DNA from: an uncultured Pseudomonas sp.
GTDB taxonomy: Bacteria; Pseudomonadota; Gammaproteobacteria; Pseudomonadales; Pseudomonadaceae
Assembly (NCBI RefSeq): GCF_946885885.1
Contig: NZ_CAMPHN010000028.1
Coordinates: 1-38,345 of the forward strand
Direction of reading: 5' to 3'
DNA: 38,345 nt
The notes beneath the pieces were generated by a model, which did not search any database, was not told where the DNA came from, and saw nothing but the letters and a program-made list of their open reading frames with translations. Below, piece after piece: positions 1-8,568 of the stretch. A program made the translations under genes and the position numbers. Every line of letters starts with the position of its first letter. Within the stretch, counting starts at the first letter, position 1.

Positions 1-321
1 CGTTAGCCGCAAGCGGCTTCCGACCGGGCTGGCGCTCCAGCCTGTTTTTAACGCCGTATCGGCAACGCAGGTAGTTTTTCAACGGTCTGCTAAACGCGGC
101 TCGTTCCAGCACGTTGCGCGGGCGTTTGCGCTTAGTTGATCTAGGCTGTCGCATGGGCCTTTGCACGGCGCTTATGGATGGTTACGGAAGACGCGGGCGC
201 GCTTCGCTTCAACGGCCTGTCAGCCCACGCAATCTCGATCCTCGATTACTGATCGGTAGCCAATTCGAATATCGCTACAACTCGCCTGGACAACCTTTAC
301 TCGGATCATGGAGACACATCG
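1..321. other. Window start, no gene recognised
   Basis: No convincing gene is seen here. A + strand reading frame at 114-428 lacks a ribosome site and family resemblance, and it overlaps the better-supported gene that starts at 322. A Shine-Dalgarno-like GGAG at 310-313 belongs to that gene. Any upstream operon partner lies outside the window. Confidence 0.5.
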
Positions 322-1218
322 ATGGCGATACTTTTCAACGTCCCTCGTACGGCAACAAGCAATACTTTTATTCAGAAGGGACCGACTTGCTGGTATTACG
401 CCGCCAAGATGCTGGTCACTATGCATAACCTGCGCGCCGTCGCCGAATTCGACCGGCAATGGAAAGCGATGCATGAGGTGCGCAAGGTCATCAGCGAACT
501 CAGCTCGGATTCGCAACTCGGCGGCGAGCCCAGCGAGGACCTGGGCTGGTTGCGTGGGCGTCTGGGCGCGACCCTGGCGCAACACGGCCGCTTGATCGAC
601 GACATCGAGGCCACCAATGACATGCCGCGTGGCTGGTACCGCGAGCACGAACGGCGCAAGCGCATCACCATCCTGGAGCGCACCCTGGGCATCGATCTGG
701 AGAAAGCCAAGCGCGAGCGGCCGGTCATCGACAGGGCCAACGAGCATATGCTGGCCGCTGTGAGCATGAATCGGCACGACCTGCTCAACGCCTTTATGCC
801 CGGCACTTTCGTCCAGGGCTCGGTTGCCGTAGCCGACTGCACCCTTGAATTCGTCGAGGCGAAGTTGCGTGCCACAGGTCCGTTTTATGCGTCCGGCGAT
901 GTTTGGTCGAAGCGCGAAAACCGCCGCGAGCGTACCGGCACATCGACCATGATCCCCGTCGATACGCGGGTCGAGGTGGCGCAGTTGGCGGTGGATTCGG
1001 CCCATGCGGTGGTGGTCGCCGGCATCGTCGGGCAGCAGCTGTATTACAAGGACCCGAACAATTCGGCCGAGGTGCGTTTCATCGATTTCGATGCCTTCAA
1101 GACCGGCTGGGGGCGTTCGGGCACCTGTTACTTCATCGATGTGCACTGTCCCAATCATGCAGAGGGACATGTGGGCGGATGCGCACACGTCAGTCCGCTG
1201 GTGTTGCATACGCGCTGA
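322..1218 (+). CDS. Papain-like cysteine peptidase
   Basis: This encodes a 298-residue putative cysteine peptidase of the papain fold. The N-terminus carries a Q18-x-G-x-x-C23-W24 motif, the usual oxyanion Gln and nucleophile Cys arrangement. A downstream H228 lies in a hydrophobic AHAVVVAGI strand, and a D244-P-N-N segment follows, giving a plausible Cys-His-Asp/Asn triad. The middle region (about 30-150) is helical and charged and carries no motif I recognise. The C-terminus is rich in Cys and His (C-x3-H-x3-H-x3-C-x-H). No signal peptide is visible, so it would be cytoplasmic or exported by a specialised route. The start is supported by GGAG 8 bases upstream. It converges on lodB with only 15 bases between the stops. 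AvrRpt2/C39-like peptidases are the closest families I can name. Substrate and role are unknown; maturation of a neighbour and an effector role are both only possibilities. Confidence 0.7.
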   Translation: MAILFNVPRTATSNTFIQKGPTCWYYAAKMLVTMHNLRAVAEFDRQWKAMHEVRKVISELSSDSQLGGEPSEDLGWLRGRLGATLAQHGRLIDDIEATNDMPRGWYREHERRKRITILERTLGIDLEKAKRERPVIDRANEHMLAAVSMNRHDLLNAFMPGTFVQGSVAVADCTLEFVEAKLRATGPFYASGDVWSKRENRRERTGTSTMIPVDTRVEVAQLAVDSAHAVVVAGIVGQQLYYKDPNNSAEVRFIDFDAFKTGWGRSGTCYFIDVHCPNHAEGHVGGCAHVSPLVLHTR

Positions 1219-1233
1219 GGCCGACGGGCACGC

Positions 1234-2328
1234 CTATCGATCAGACGTGCCTTGCCGGCGTTGCCAGAAGGGTGCGTCCGCCCAGCGGCTTTCCTCGCGG
1301 TAATAAAGCCTCAAGTGATCGCGGTAGGCCTGGGCGATATCGGCCAGTTGCCTGCGGTAGTCGGCGAGGGCTGCGGCTTCGCCGCGCAGGTGACGGTAGC
1401 CGGCTTCGGCGGCTGCCAGGCCGGTATATAGCGCGTTGAACAAGCCCTGGGAGGACAGCGGGTCGAAACCGAGCGCGGCATCGCCCACCGCCAGCCAGGC
1501 GTCGCCGCCCACCGGTTGCAGTTCGCTGCTATGGGCGGCGGCGATTTGTACCGGGCCTTCGGCAATGAACCCACTGCTATCCAGCAAAGCGGCGAGCCCG
1601 GGCGCTTGCCAGGCGGCGTTGGCCAGCCAGCCGTCAATCTTGAAATTCCTTGCGGGCGGCAGATCCGCGTCGGTGTGCAAGGCCAGCACGCGGCGCTTGC
1701 CGGGTAGCGCCGCGCTGTACCACCAGCCGTGTTCGACGGCTTCGATATGCGACAGGCCGTCGCTGGGCGCTTTGCCATGGTCATGGCCATAGAGCCAGGC
1801 GCACACCAGTTTGTCCTGACGCTTGCGCCGTGCGCCGAGTTTTTTACTCAATACCGAGGCACGGCCGCCGGCATCGATCAGCAAACGCGCTTGCAGCTGA
1901 ATCGGCCCATTGGCTGTTTGTACAAGCAGTTGCCAGCCACCTTCGATCCTGGCGACCGAGAGCAGGGTGGCCGGCGCCAGCAGCGCCGCGCCACGGGCCA
2001 GGGCTTTGGCGCGCAGCCAGGTTTCGAAACGGGCGCGATCCAGGTGCCAGCCATGGCCGTCCGGGTCGCGCAGAAAATCCTGTTCGGCCAGTTCGCCGTT
2101 CCAGATCGAGCGGTTGCCGTAACAGGGCGCATGGCCCTGGGCGACGAACTCCTGCCAGAGGTCCATGTCGGTGAGTAAGCGTCGCGCCGCGGGTGGTAGT
2201 GATTCGCCGATGCGCTGGGCCGGCTCGGGCAGCCGGTCCAGCAACAATACCCGGCAATGCGCGGCCAAATTGAGCGCGGCGATGGCGCCGGCGGGGCCGG
2301 CGCCGAGGATCAGCACATCGGCCAGCAT
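1234..2328 (-). CDS. lodB: LodB-like FAD-dependent maturation protein
   Basis: This encodes a 364-residue flavoprotein of the LodB type. In characterised LodA/GoxA systems LodB is needed to build the cysteine-tryptophylquinone cofactor in its partner. The N-terminus (MLADVLILGAGPAGAIAAL) is a Rossmann FAD-binding site with GxGxxG at about residues 9-14. A second flavin motif, GDAALGFDPLSSQG, lies in the C-terminal third, as in tryptophan halogenase/geranylgeranyl reductase-like monooxygenases. The ATG shares one base with the TGA of lodA (TGATG), which indicates translational coupling and a two-gene operon. The open frame runs upstream to 3474, but that extension is only a shadow of lodA. Family assignment is firm in this context; enzymatic function is inferred from LodB homologues. 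Confidence 0.85.
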   Translation of the reverse strand: MLADVLILGAGPAGAIAALNLAAHCRVLLLDRLPEPAQRIGESLPPAARRLLTDMDLWQEFVAQGHAPCYGNRSIWNGELAEQDFLRDPDGHGWHLDRARFETWLRAKALARGAALLAPATLLSVARIEGGWQLLVQTANGPIQLQARLLIDAGGRASVLSKKLGARRKRQDKLVCAWLYGHDHGKAPSDGLSHIEAVEHGWWYSAALPGKRRVLALHTDADLPPARNFKIDGWLANAAWQAPGLAALLDSSGFIAEGPVQIAAAHSSELQPVGGDAWLAVGDAALGFDPLSSQGLFNALYTGLAAAEAGYRHLRGEAAALADYRRQLADIAQAYRDHLRLYYREESRWADAPFWQRRQGTSDR

Positions 2329-4202
2329 CAATGACGCTGCGGGCCGAGATGACGCACCTTGTCGACGGCGCTCAGTTCCACGTCTTCGAAGTCGTCGGGC
2401 AACGCCTGACTGGCGAGCAGGCCTTTTTCCACGCGGCTCGGCGGCGGCAGTTGTTCCACCTCCAACTGGCTGGGGAAGCCCGCGCCATCGTGCGGTCCTT
2501 CGCGTACTTCGACGATGCCCATCTGGGCGATGTCGGCGATCATATTGTTGATCTGGTCCTGGTAGCTGATATTGCCCAGCGGGCGTATCCAGGCGGCGCG
2601 TTTGGCGAAGGCGCGCAGGCGTTCTTCGGCCGGCAGGCTTTCGTCCATAACGATCTCGTAGGCCTGCTGACTCAGCACCTGGTTGGGCACGCGGGCCGGC
2701 CAGAAGGTCGGCACGTAAGGGTCGTAGCTCTTCTGGTAGCCGGAGCGGCAACTGGCGGTGTCGGTCTGCCAGGGCACGGCCATCCAGCGGCTGATGCCGC
2801 CCGCGGCCTGGGCGCCGCAGGGGCCGCTGATGGCATCCGGGGTGAGCACGCCGCCGTAGTCCGGTTCGACCCAGCCCTTGGGCTGATGGGCCAGGCGGAA
2901 CGGCGCCATGTACATGCTGGCCTGGCGCATCGGCCAGGTCATTTCGCAGCCGGGGTGGAAGGCGTCGGCCAGGCAGAACTCCATGGCGGCGCGGGTCAGG
3001 CAGTCCGGTTGATCGACCAGCGCCACTTCGTCGATGCAGGCCGGCGGCAGGGCGTGGGGGTCGTAATCGGCGTCGAAGTCGCCCTCGGCCCACTGGCGCA
3101 GAAAGCGTAGTTGCAGATTGCTCAGCGCGGCGTTCTGCCGTGGGTTTTCCGCAGGCGGCACGCTCATGGCGTCGCCATACAGCCAAGGCCAGGGCGAGGG
3201 TGCCCAGGCGTCGCGCTTGAACTGGCGGAACTGATTGAACAGGGTCAGGCGCCATTCGCGGGTTTCCGGCGCCGGGCTGGCCAGCCTGGCCATCCACTTG
3301 GCCTGGCTGAACGGCGTGCTGCCGCCCCAGCCGAAGGCCGCGGCGAAGCCGGCGTTGACCCACTGCAAACGCGACAGGCGTTCGAAAATCGGCCGTATGT
3401 CGTTCTCGAACGAGGGCCGCCGCGGCGCAGGCAGGCTGCCCTGGGCGACGAACAGATCGCGCTGCAGATCCCACATGGTGCGCACCGATTTCTGCTGCGG
3501 CGCATAGTTGGGCGGCGCGACCACGACCCAGGCCGGGTCCACCGGCAGTTCCGCGCCCTGATAGCGCACCTTGGCGCTCACCGGGCCGTCGGCCACGTCG
3601 TCGTGCCAGCCTTCGTTGTTGGCGAAGGTGATAGCCGCCGCGCCGTTATAGGAAGCGGCTTTGCCGTGGCCGCCGAGGACGATCAAACGGCCCTGGGCAT
3701 CGGTGCGCAGCTCGCCAAGATAGACCTCGCTGCCCATGAAGCGGCCATTGGCGAAGGCATACGCCGGGCCTTGCTGGTCGCGCCCGGCGATGCATCGCTC
3801 GCCGGGGGTGATGCTCAACAGGCTACGGTCGGCCACCGCCATATTGCGCAGGAACGACAGCGGCGCGGTGGCCGCTTCCGGAATATCCAGGGCGATCTGG
3901 AACTGGTACCAGGCGGCCTTGGTGTTGGCCAGGGTGGCCAGCCATTCGATTTCGGCGTTGTCCGCGGTCAACTCGACCACCGCCTGGCCGGCGGCATTCA
4001 GACCGTAGAGGCGAAAACGCGCGGCCTCGCGCTTCAGTGCGCCGTTGGCGTCGCGATAAAAGCCCGGTGCTTCGGGGCGCGGGTCGGGCACTTCGGGGGC
4101 GAAATAGAAGGCGTCCGGGCTATTGCCGACGCGGGCGATGCCGATAGGCGGATAAATGGCGGCTTTGACGACGGTGGTATCGCTGGGGACGGTAGAAGAC
4201 AT
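2328..4202 (-). CDS. lodA: LodA-like CTQ quinoprotein oxidase
   Basis: This encodes a 624-residue LodA-family oxidase. Characterised members oxidise amino acids (lysine at the epsilon position in Marinomonas LodA, glycine in GoxA) and release ammonia and H2O2. The N-terminus has the family-like signature IYPPIGIARVGNSPDAFYFAPE (about residues 16-37), split here as IYPPIGIARVGN and SPDAFYFAPE. The C-terminal half holds PGCEMTWPMR (C419) and RWMAVPWQTD (W478), which I take as the cofactor Cys and Trp. The spacing of 59 is close to the 65 reported for C516/W581 of LodA. C485 is a second nearby cysteine. No classical signal peptide is seen, as is usual for the family. A purine-rich AAGGAA lies about 10 bases before the ATG. 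Substrate cannot be told from the sequence. The H2O2 produced by relatives is antibacterial, so a competition or biofilm role is plausible. Confidence 0.88.
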   Translation of the reverse strand: MSSTVPSDTTVVKAAIYPPIGIARVGNSPDAFYFAPEVPDPRPEAPGFYRDANGALKREAARFRLYGLNAAGQAVVELTADNAEIEWLATLANTKAAWYQFQIALDIPEAATAPLSFLRNMAVADRSLLSITPGERCIAGRDQQGPAYAFANGRFMGSEVYLGELRTDAQGRLIVLGGHGKAASYNGAAAITFANNEGWHDDVADGPVSAKVRYQGAELPVDPAWVVVAPPNYAPQQKSVRTMWDLQRDLFVAQGSLPAPRRPSFENDIRPIFERLSRLQWVNAGFAAAFGWGGSTPFSQAKWMARLASPAPETREWRLTLFNQFRQFKRDAWAPSPWPWLYGDAMSVPPAENPRQNAALSNLQLRFLRQWAEGDFDADYDPHALPPACIDEVALVDQPDCLTRAAMEFCLADAFHPGCEMTWPMRQASMYMAPFRLAHQPKGWVEPDYGGVLTPDAISGPCGAQAAGGISRWMAVPWQTDTASCRSGYQKSYDPYVPTFWPARVPNQVLSQQAYEIVMDESLPAEERLRAFAKRAAWIRPLGNISYQDQINNMIADIAQMGIVEVREGPHDGAGFPSQLEVEQLPPPSRVEKGLLASQALPDDFEDVELSAVDKVRHLGPQRH

Positions 4203-4363
4203 GGTAGGAACTTTCCTTGTCGTGGGGAGTGGTTGCTTGAGTCAAGAAGCGAAGCGGCGCGGCGTCAAGAACAGCAGATGACTTTTCGGTTCTGCTCTGG
4301 GTTGGACGCGTTTGCAGAGAGCGCTGTCGAATGGCCCCGCGGGGCATGAATTGCCCATAGCCC

Positions 4364-4463
4364 GTAGGAGGCCCAACCTCGGGGCGAGCTTTTCGCTGTA
4401 TCGGCCAACCATTGGGCTTGCCCCCCTGCTGGCTGCATTCGCCGCGGGGGCGCGCCTCCTACA
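4364..4463. repeat. REP-like palindrome, GTAGGAGG family
   Basis: The segment begins GTAGGAGGCCC and ends GGGCGCGCCTCCTAC, forming a long imperfect hairpin upstream of lodA. Related arms recur at 16344, 22589, 29555 and 32795, so this is an interspersed intergenic repeat and not a gene-specific signal. Confidence 0.7.
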
Positions 4464-4493
4464 ATGCCTGTGTTGTGTCTGAGCGCGCCCTGG

Positions 4494-4560
4494 TAGCCCG
4501 GATGCAATCCGGGGAGCGTTTGTGCGGCTGACAACGCTCCTGGATTTCATCCAGGCTACG
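4494..4560. repeat. REP-like palindrome, GTAGCCCGGATGCAATCC family
   Basis: GTAGCCCGGATGCAATCCGG is followed by a near-complementary arm ending CATCCAGGCTAC. The same arms recur at 17383, 24302-24612, 35756 and 38158. The element sits in the 488-base gap between lodA and the divergent helicase gene. That gap otherwise holds only the preceding palindrome and, by inference, two promoters. Confidence 0.8.
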
Positions 4561-4690
4561 GGACGGCCACTACCGCTGATCGTACCCGCGGCATTCCCAT
4601 GCAACTAACGGGTATATAGCCATATCAATTGCCAGCCATTGCTAAAAAGCACTTATCATTCAAGGCTCTATCTCACCGTCAGGTCGCCGC

Positions 4691-6634
4691 ATGCCTTCTG
4701 CCGTCGAGCGCTACAAGCAGCTCCTTTCCGGGGCCTTGGCGCGTTATTTTCCGCGTACCACCGCCTATCTGCGTGCCGAGCGCGAAGCCGCGGCCGCACT
4801 GCAAAAGCCCCGCGCACGGCAAAAGAAGAGCACCGCCACGGCGCGCAAGGCCAAGGCCGGCGGCGCGAAAAAGCCGGCAAAGCCCCGAACGAAAAGCGCT
4901 AAAACCAATGAGGCGATTTACGGTCCTGGCTTGATGCCTGTCTATGAGGCGCAAGTGCAGGCCATGCGCGCGCGGGTCGCCGAGGCGGTGGCGGCGGGTG
5001 TGGCCAGCGCGCCGTCGGACGAGCAGTGGGCGATGATCCTCGGCAACCAGCCGCTGACCCGCATCTTCGCCGGGGCGGGCTCGGGCAAGTCGACCACTCT
5101 GGTACTGCGGGTGGTGTTTATGCTCTGTCACCTGGGCATCGAGCCGCAGCGGCTGACGGTGATTTCCTTTACCAACGCCTCTTGCGCGCAGCTGCGCGAA
5201 CAACTGACAAAGGTGCTGGGCTTTTTCCAGTATCCGTTCGACGCCTCCCAGGCGCGCCAATGCGTGCGTACCTTCCACTCGGCCATGGGGGTGATGGCCA
5301 AGGAGGCGTTGAACAACCCGCGTTGGTTCGAACAGTTGGACGACAAGCAGGCGGCAAGCGCCGAACTGGATAACCCGCTGACCTCCGCCCGTCTGCGCCC
5401 CGCGCAGCAACGTTTGCTCAAGCAGGCCTACCAGCAGTGCTATGCCGATGAGCCGGGATTTCGCGAGCGTGTGCATCGCTTGCTGGGTTTGCCCGCGCCA
5501 GTCGACGCACCAGGCAAGCGCGCGGCCAAGGCGCCGCTGGATGGCTTCAAGCTGCAGGGCGAGTTCACACCTGTGCCGCTGTTCGAGGCCTTCTATCTGC
5601 AGGCCGGCTTTATCGAAAGCATCGGCATCCGCATCGAGCGGATCGATGTGCAGAAGCTGGCCTGCGCCGCTCAGGAGCGCTGCTTTATCGAAGCGCTGAT
5701 GCTGTTCTGGAAAAGCTTCGCAATCTGTCTGCAAGAGCAGGGCTTGATGACCTTCAACGCGGCGTTTCAGCTGCTCACTGAGCGCCTGGAAGCGGGCGGG
5801 CAGGGCATACCGACCCAGGTGTTGGCGCCGTTTAATCACCTGCTGATCGACGAATTCCAAGACATCTCCCCGCAGATCGTCCAGTTGCTGCAAGCCGTTC
5901 ATCGCGCCCAGGCCGGCAACGGCGAAGCGGTCAGCCTGATGGCCATCGGCGACGACTGGCAGTCGATCTACGGTTGGCGCGGCAGCTCGCCGGAGTTGTT
6001 TATGGACTTCGACCGGCACTTCCCCGGCAAGGGCCGGGCGAAGCGCAGCGCTGTGCTGACGCTGGCGACCAACTACCGCTCTATCGAGCCAATCATTCGC
6101 GACGGCGAGGCGGTGCTGGGTGGCGTCGCCTACAAACAGGCGAAAACCAGCCAGGCCTGCAAGGCCGTGCAGCCGGGCGACCATGGCGTGCGGCTGATCC
6201 AGCGTTTCGACAGCAAAGCCCGATTGCCGGAGCTGCTCAAGGAAATCCACGCCCAGTGCGCCCATGTCGCCGCGCGTAAATCCGCCGAGCGCACCGCCGT
6301 GCTGATCCTCAGCCGGCGCAACGAGCCCTTGCAGCAGATCCAGGCCCAACTGGACAAGAAGTTGCCGGTCAAGGCCCACACCATCCACCGCGCCAAGGGC
6401 CTGCAAGCCGAAGTGGCGATCATCCTCGACGACTGCAACCCGGTGGAACCACATCCGCTACGCAATGCGCTCTACGCCTACTCGGGTTTCTTTCGCAACA
6501 GCTACGACCAGGCCATGCAGGACGAAAGCCTGCGTCTGGCCTATGTGGCCATTACCCGCGGCGTCAGCCGGGTGTTGTGGTACTGCCGGCAAACCCAAGG
6601 CGCGACGCGGGTATTGGCGGGGCGGGGGCGGTAG
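4691..6634 (+). CDS. UvrD/Rep-like superfamily 1 DNA helicase
   Basis: This encodes a 647-residue SF1A helicase. All core motifs are visible: Walker A AGAGSGKSTT (residues 127-136), Walker B LLIDEFQD (D387, E388), motif III GDDWQSIYGWRG, motif IV LATNYRS, motif V HTIHRAKGLQAE and motif VI LAYVAITRGVSRVLW. An Ala/Lys/Arg/Pro-rich stretch at about residues 33-72 precedes the motor and could bind nucleic acid. It is shorter than UvrD (about 720 residues) and lacks the UvrD C-terminal tail. It is not uvrD, rep or pcrA by arrangement, and it resembles the stand-alone UvrD-like helicases found in accessory regions. The ATG has only a weak AGG upstream. Role is unknown; DNA repair and association with the following fic/STAND genes are both possible. 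Confidence 0.85.
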   Translation: MPSAVERYKQLLSGALARYFPRTTAYLRAEREAAAALQKPRARQKKSTATARKAKAGGAKKPAKPRTKSAKTNEAIYGPGLMPVYEAQVQAMRARVAEAVAAGVASAPSDEQWAMILGNQPLTRIFAGAGSGKSTTLVLRVVFMLCHLGIEPQRLTVISFTNASCAQLREQLTKVLGFFQYPFDASQARQCVRTFHSAMGVMAKEALNNPRWFEQLDDKQAASAELDNPLTSARLRPAQQRLLKQAYQQCYADEPGFRERVHRLLGLPAPVDAPGKRAAKAPLDGFKLQGEFTPVPLFEAFYLQAGFIESIGIRIERIDVQKLACAAQERCFIEALMLFWKSFAICLQEQGLMTFNAAFQLLTERLEAGGQGIPTQVLAPFNHLLIDEFQDISPQIVQLLQAVHRAQAGNGEAVSLMAIGDDWQSIYGWRGSSPELFMDFDRHFPGKGRAKRSAVLTLATNYRSIEPIIRDGEAVLGGVAYKQAKTSQACKAVQPGDHGVRLIQRFDSKARLPELLKEIHAQCAHVAARKSAERTAVLILSRRNEPLQQIQAQLDKKLPVKAHTIHRAKGLQAEVAIILDDCNPVEPHPLRNALYAYSGFFRNSYDQAMQDESLRLAYVAITRGVSRVLWYCRQTQGATRVLAGRGR

Positions 6635-6806
6635 TGAGTGCTGCCGGTTAAAACCGGGTTATGTGGGGGCAGGCGTTAGGCTTCGCTACGCTCAACCTAC
6701 GACGCAGGGTTGCTTCGTCGCTTTTCCAGGCGTGGCTGCGGATTGGATACGCCCCCGACATCATCCGCATTCGCCACGTTGCGCGGGCTGAGGTCTTCAT
6801 GAAAAA
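6635..6806. other. Intergenic spacer with partial palindrome
   Basis: The stretch between the helicase stop and the GCGCGACA array carries an imperfect hairpin at about 6667-6702 (GGCGTTAGGCTTCGC ... CAACCTACGAC), one more REP-like arm. No coding potential is seen. Confidence 0.45.
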
Positions 6807-6910
6807 GCGCGACAAATTGCGCGACATTTTTCCTTGAAGCGCGACATTTTCAGCGACATATTAGTGTCGTGCTTTTTGTCGCGCCCCTGTAAAGCGTGAC
6901 AAGCGTGTCG
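6807..6910. promoter_or_regulatory. Phased GCGCGACA element array upstream of fic
   Basis: GCGCGACA occurs at 6807, 6819 and 6839, with a degenerate copy CAGCGACA at 6851, giving steps of 12, 20 and 12. Inverted copies follow: TGTCGTGC at 6865 and TGTCGCGC at 6877, again 12 apart. A looser pair GCGTGACA/TGTCG is at 6894-6910. Several copies are followed by a T run (CATTTT). The fic start codon is at 6934. The regular spacing suggests repeated protein-binding sites, possibly for the winged-helix domain of the Fic protein itself; this is inference. Confidence 0.6.
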
Positions 6911-6933
6911 ATTGCTTTGCCCAAGGACCTGCC

Positions 6934-8364
6934 ATGGCCGATTCCCGTCTGGACACACAACTTAACGCCATCGAAGCGCTAATCGCCGAGCGGCGCGAGG
7001 GTATCGGCATTGCCGAACTGGAAAATACCTTAGCTCAGCGCCTGTCCCTGACGCTCAATCGGCGCACCTTGCAGCGCCGACTGGAAAAGCTGCTCGCGCA
7101 GAAACGCATCGTTTCCAGTGGTGATAGTGTTGCCCTGGTCTATCAGCCGGCGCTGCCCACTTCCGCTGCGGTGACGAGCGCAATTGCGGTCGGTGACTAT
7201 GCCGACCTTGAACTTTATGTCCCCGTCTCCACTGAGGGGGCGGAAATTCGCGATCAAGTCCGCCGCCCGTTAATGCATCGCCGGCCAGTGGGTTACCAGC
7301 ACGAATTTCTTGAGCGTTACGAGCCTGGGGTGAGCTTCTACCTGCCTGAGTCGCTGCGTGCGCAACTGCATGAGATCGGTCGCACCGCACAGGCCGCGCG
7401 ACCTGCCGGCACCTATGCCAGGGATATCTACAATCGGCTGCTGGTGGATTTGTCCTGGGCCTCATCGCGCTTGGAGGGCAACACCTATAGCCGCCTGGAC
7501 ACGCAGAATCTGATCGAACTCGGCCAAGTGGCGCAGGGCAAGGATGCCCAGGAAACCCAGATGATCCTCAACCACAAAGCGGCCATCGAGATGCTGATCG
7601 AGGATGTCGATCAGGTCGACTTCAACCCCTTCACCTTCAAAAATCTGCACGCCATCCTCGCGGAAAATCTGATGGCCGATGAGCAGGCTTGTGGGCGTTT
7701 ACGCCGTCGCCCGGTGGAAATTTCCGCCACCGTATTCCAGCCACTCGCCTTACCCCAGGTGCTGGAAGACTGCTTTATCGAGCTGCTGCGCAAGGCTGCG
7801 GCCATTGCCGACCCCTTTGAGCAGGCGTTTTTCCTGATGGTGCAGTTGCCTTACTTGCAGCCATTCGAGGACGTCAACAAACGGGTATCGCGTATCGGCG
7901 CAAACATCCCGTTGATTCGCCACAACCTCTGCCCGCTGTCCTTTGTCGACGTGCCGGAGCGCGCCTACGTGGAGGGCATTTTGGGCGTCTATGAGCTGAA
8001 CCGGATCGAATTGCTGCGCGACGTATTTGTCTGGGCCTACGAGCGCTCATGTCAGCGCTACCTGGCCATCAGCCAGAGCATGAGCGACCCCGATCCGCTA
8101 CGGATGCGCTACCGCGCGGCGCTGATCGAGGCCGTGCAAGGGGTGGTCAAACAACGTTTGGCGCCAAGCGCCGAACTGATCAGGCAACTGGCAAAAGAAA
8201 AGGCGGTGCCTGAAGACCAGGAAGCCTTCGCCCAACTGCTCAGCAATGCCCTGAAATACCTGCACGAAGGCAGCGTGGCCCGTTATCGGCTTAGGCATTC
8301 GGAGCTTTTGGCCTGGCAACCGGTTAGGGATGGTTTGGTAGTAGGTGGTGCCAGACCGGCATAG
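6934..8364 (+). CDS. Winged-helix Fic-like protein, degenerate active motif
   Basis: This encodes a 476-residue protein. Residues 1-70 look like a winged-helix DNA-binding domain (LSLTLNRRTLQRRLEKLLAQ). The Fic core follows. SSRLEGN at 177-183 matches the inhibitory motif (S/T)xxxE(G/N) of Fic proteins that carry their own inhibitory helix. The active loop reads QPFEDVNKRVSR at 309-320, whereas the canonical motif is HxFx(D/E)GNGRxxR. The catalytic His is Gln309 and two glycines are Val314 and Lys316, while N315, R317 and R320 remain. Classical AMP transfer is therefore doubtful. The start is supported by AAGGA at 6923-6927. The phased array directly upstream suggests autoregulation. The gene lies 204 bases before the STAND-like gene on the same strand, so a shared transcript is possible. 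Substrate is unknown. Confidence 0.8.
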   Translation: MADSRLDTQLNAIEALIAERREGIGIAELENTLAQRLSLTLNRRTLQRRLEKLLAQKRIVSSGDSVALVYQPALPTSAAVTSAIAVGDYADLELYVPVSTEGAEIRDQVRRPLMHRRPVGYQHEFLERYEPGVSFYLPESLRAQLHEIGRTAQAARPAGTYARDIYNRLLVDLSWASSRLEGNTYSRLDTQNLIELGQVAQGKDAQETQMILNHKAAIEMLIEDVDQVDFNPFTFKNLHAILAENLMADEQACGRLRRRPVEISATVFQPLALPQVLEDCFIELLRKAAAIADPFEQAFFLMVQLPYLQPFEDVNKRVSRIGANIPLIRHNLCPLSFVDVPERAYVEGILGVYELNRIELLRDVFVWAYERSCQRYLAISQSMSDPDPLRMRYRAALIEAVQGVVKQRLAPSAELIRQLAKEKAVPEDQEAFAQLLSNALKYLHEGSVARYRLRHSELLAWQPVRDGLVVGGARPA

Positions 8365-8568
8365 ATGGTTTGGAGCGAGAGGGCAGGAAGCGGCCAAGAG
8401 CGGACGGCGGGCAAAGCAGGTTTCAAGCAGTGACCGTCATTCGGGGGCATGCTGTTTCTCAGCCCAAAGCGGCTATACAAAATAGGCTAATCTCCTGATC
8501 AAGTTGTTCTCGTCCGGCGATGCCTGCCGATTACCGGCGAAATCTTGCGATGTCCACTATTACGCCAA

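Noticed and set aside
220..1209. Long open frame on the - strand opposite the papain-like gene
   Set aside because: No ribosome site or family match; it mirrors a better-supported + strand gene in GC-rich DNA.
2329..3474. N-terminal extension of lodB giving a 746-residue fusion
   Set aside because: The added part is an Arg/Pro-rich out-of-frame reading of lodA; the FAD motif begins at the ATG at 2328, coupled to the lodA stop.
3111..4349. 412-residue open frame on + opposite lodA
   Set aside because: It is a shadow with repetitive Arg/Gly/Ala composition; LodA motifs are clear on the other strand.
4679..6454. 591-residue - strand frame opposite the helicase
   Set aside because: All SF1 helicase motifs lie on the + strand; the - strand frame shows no recognisable domain.
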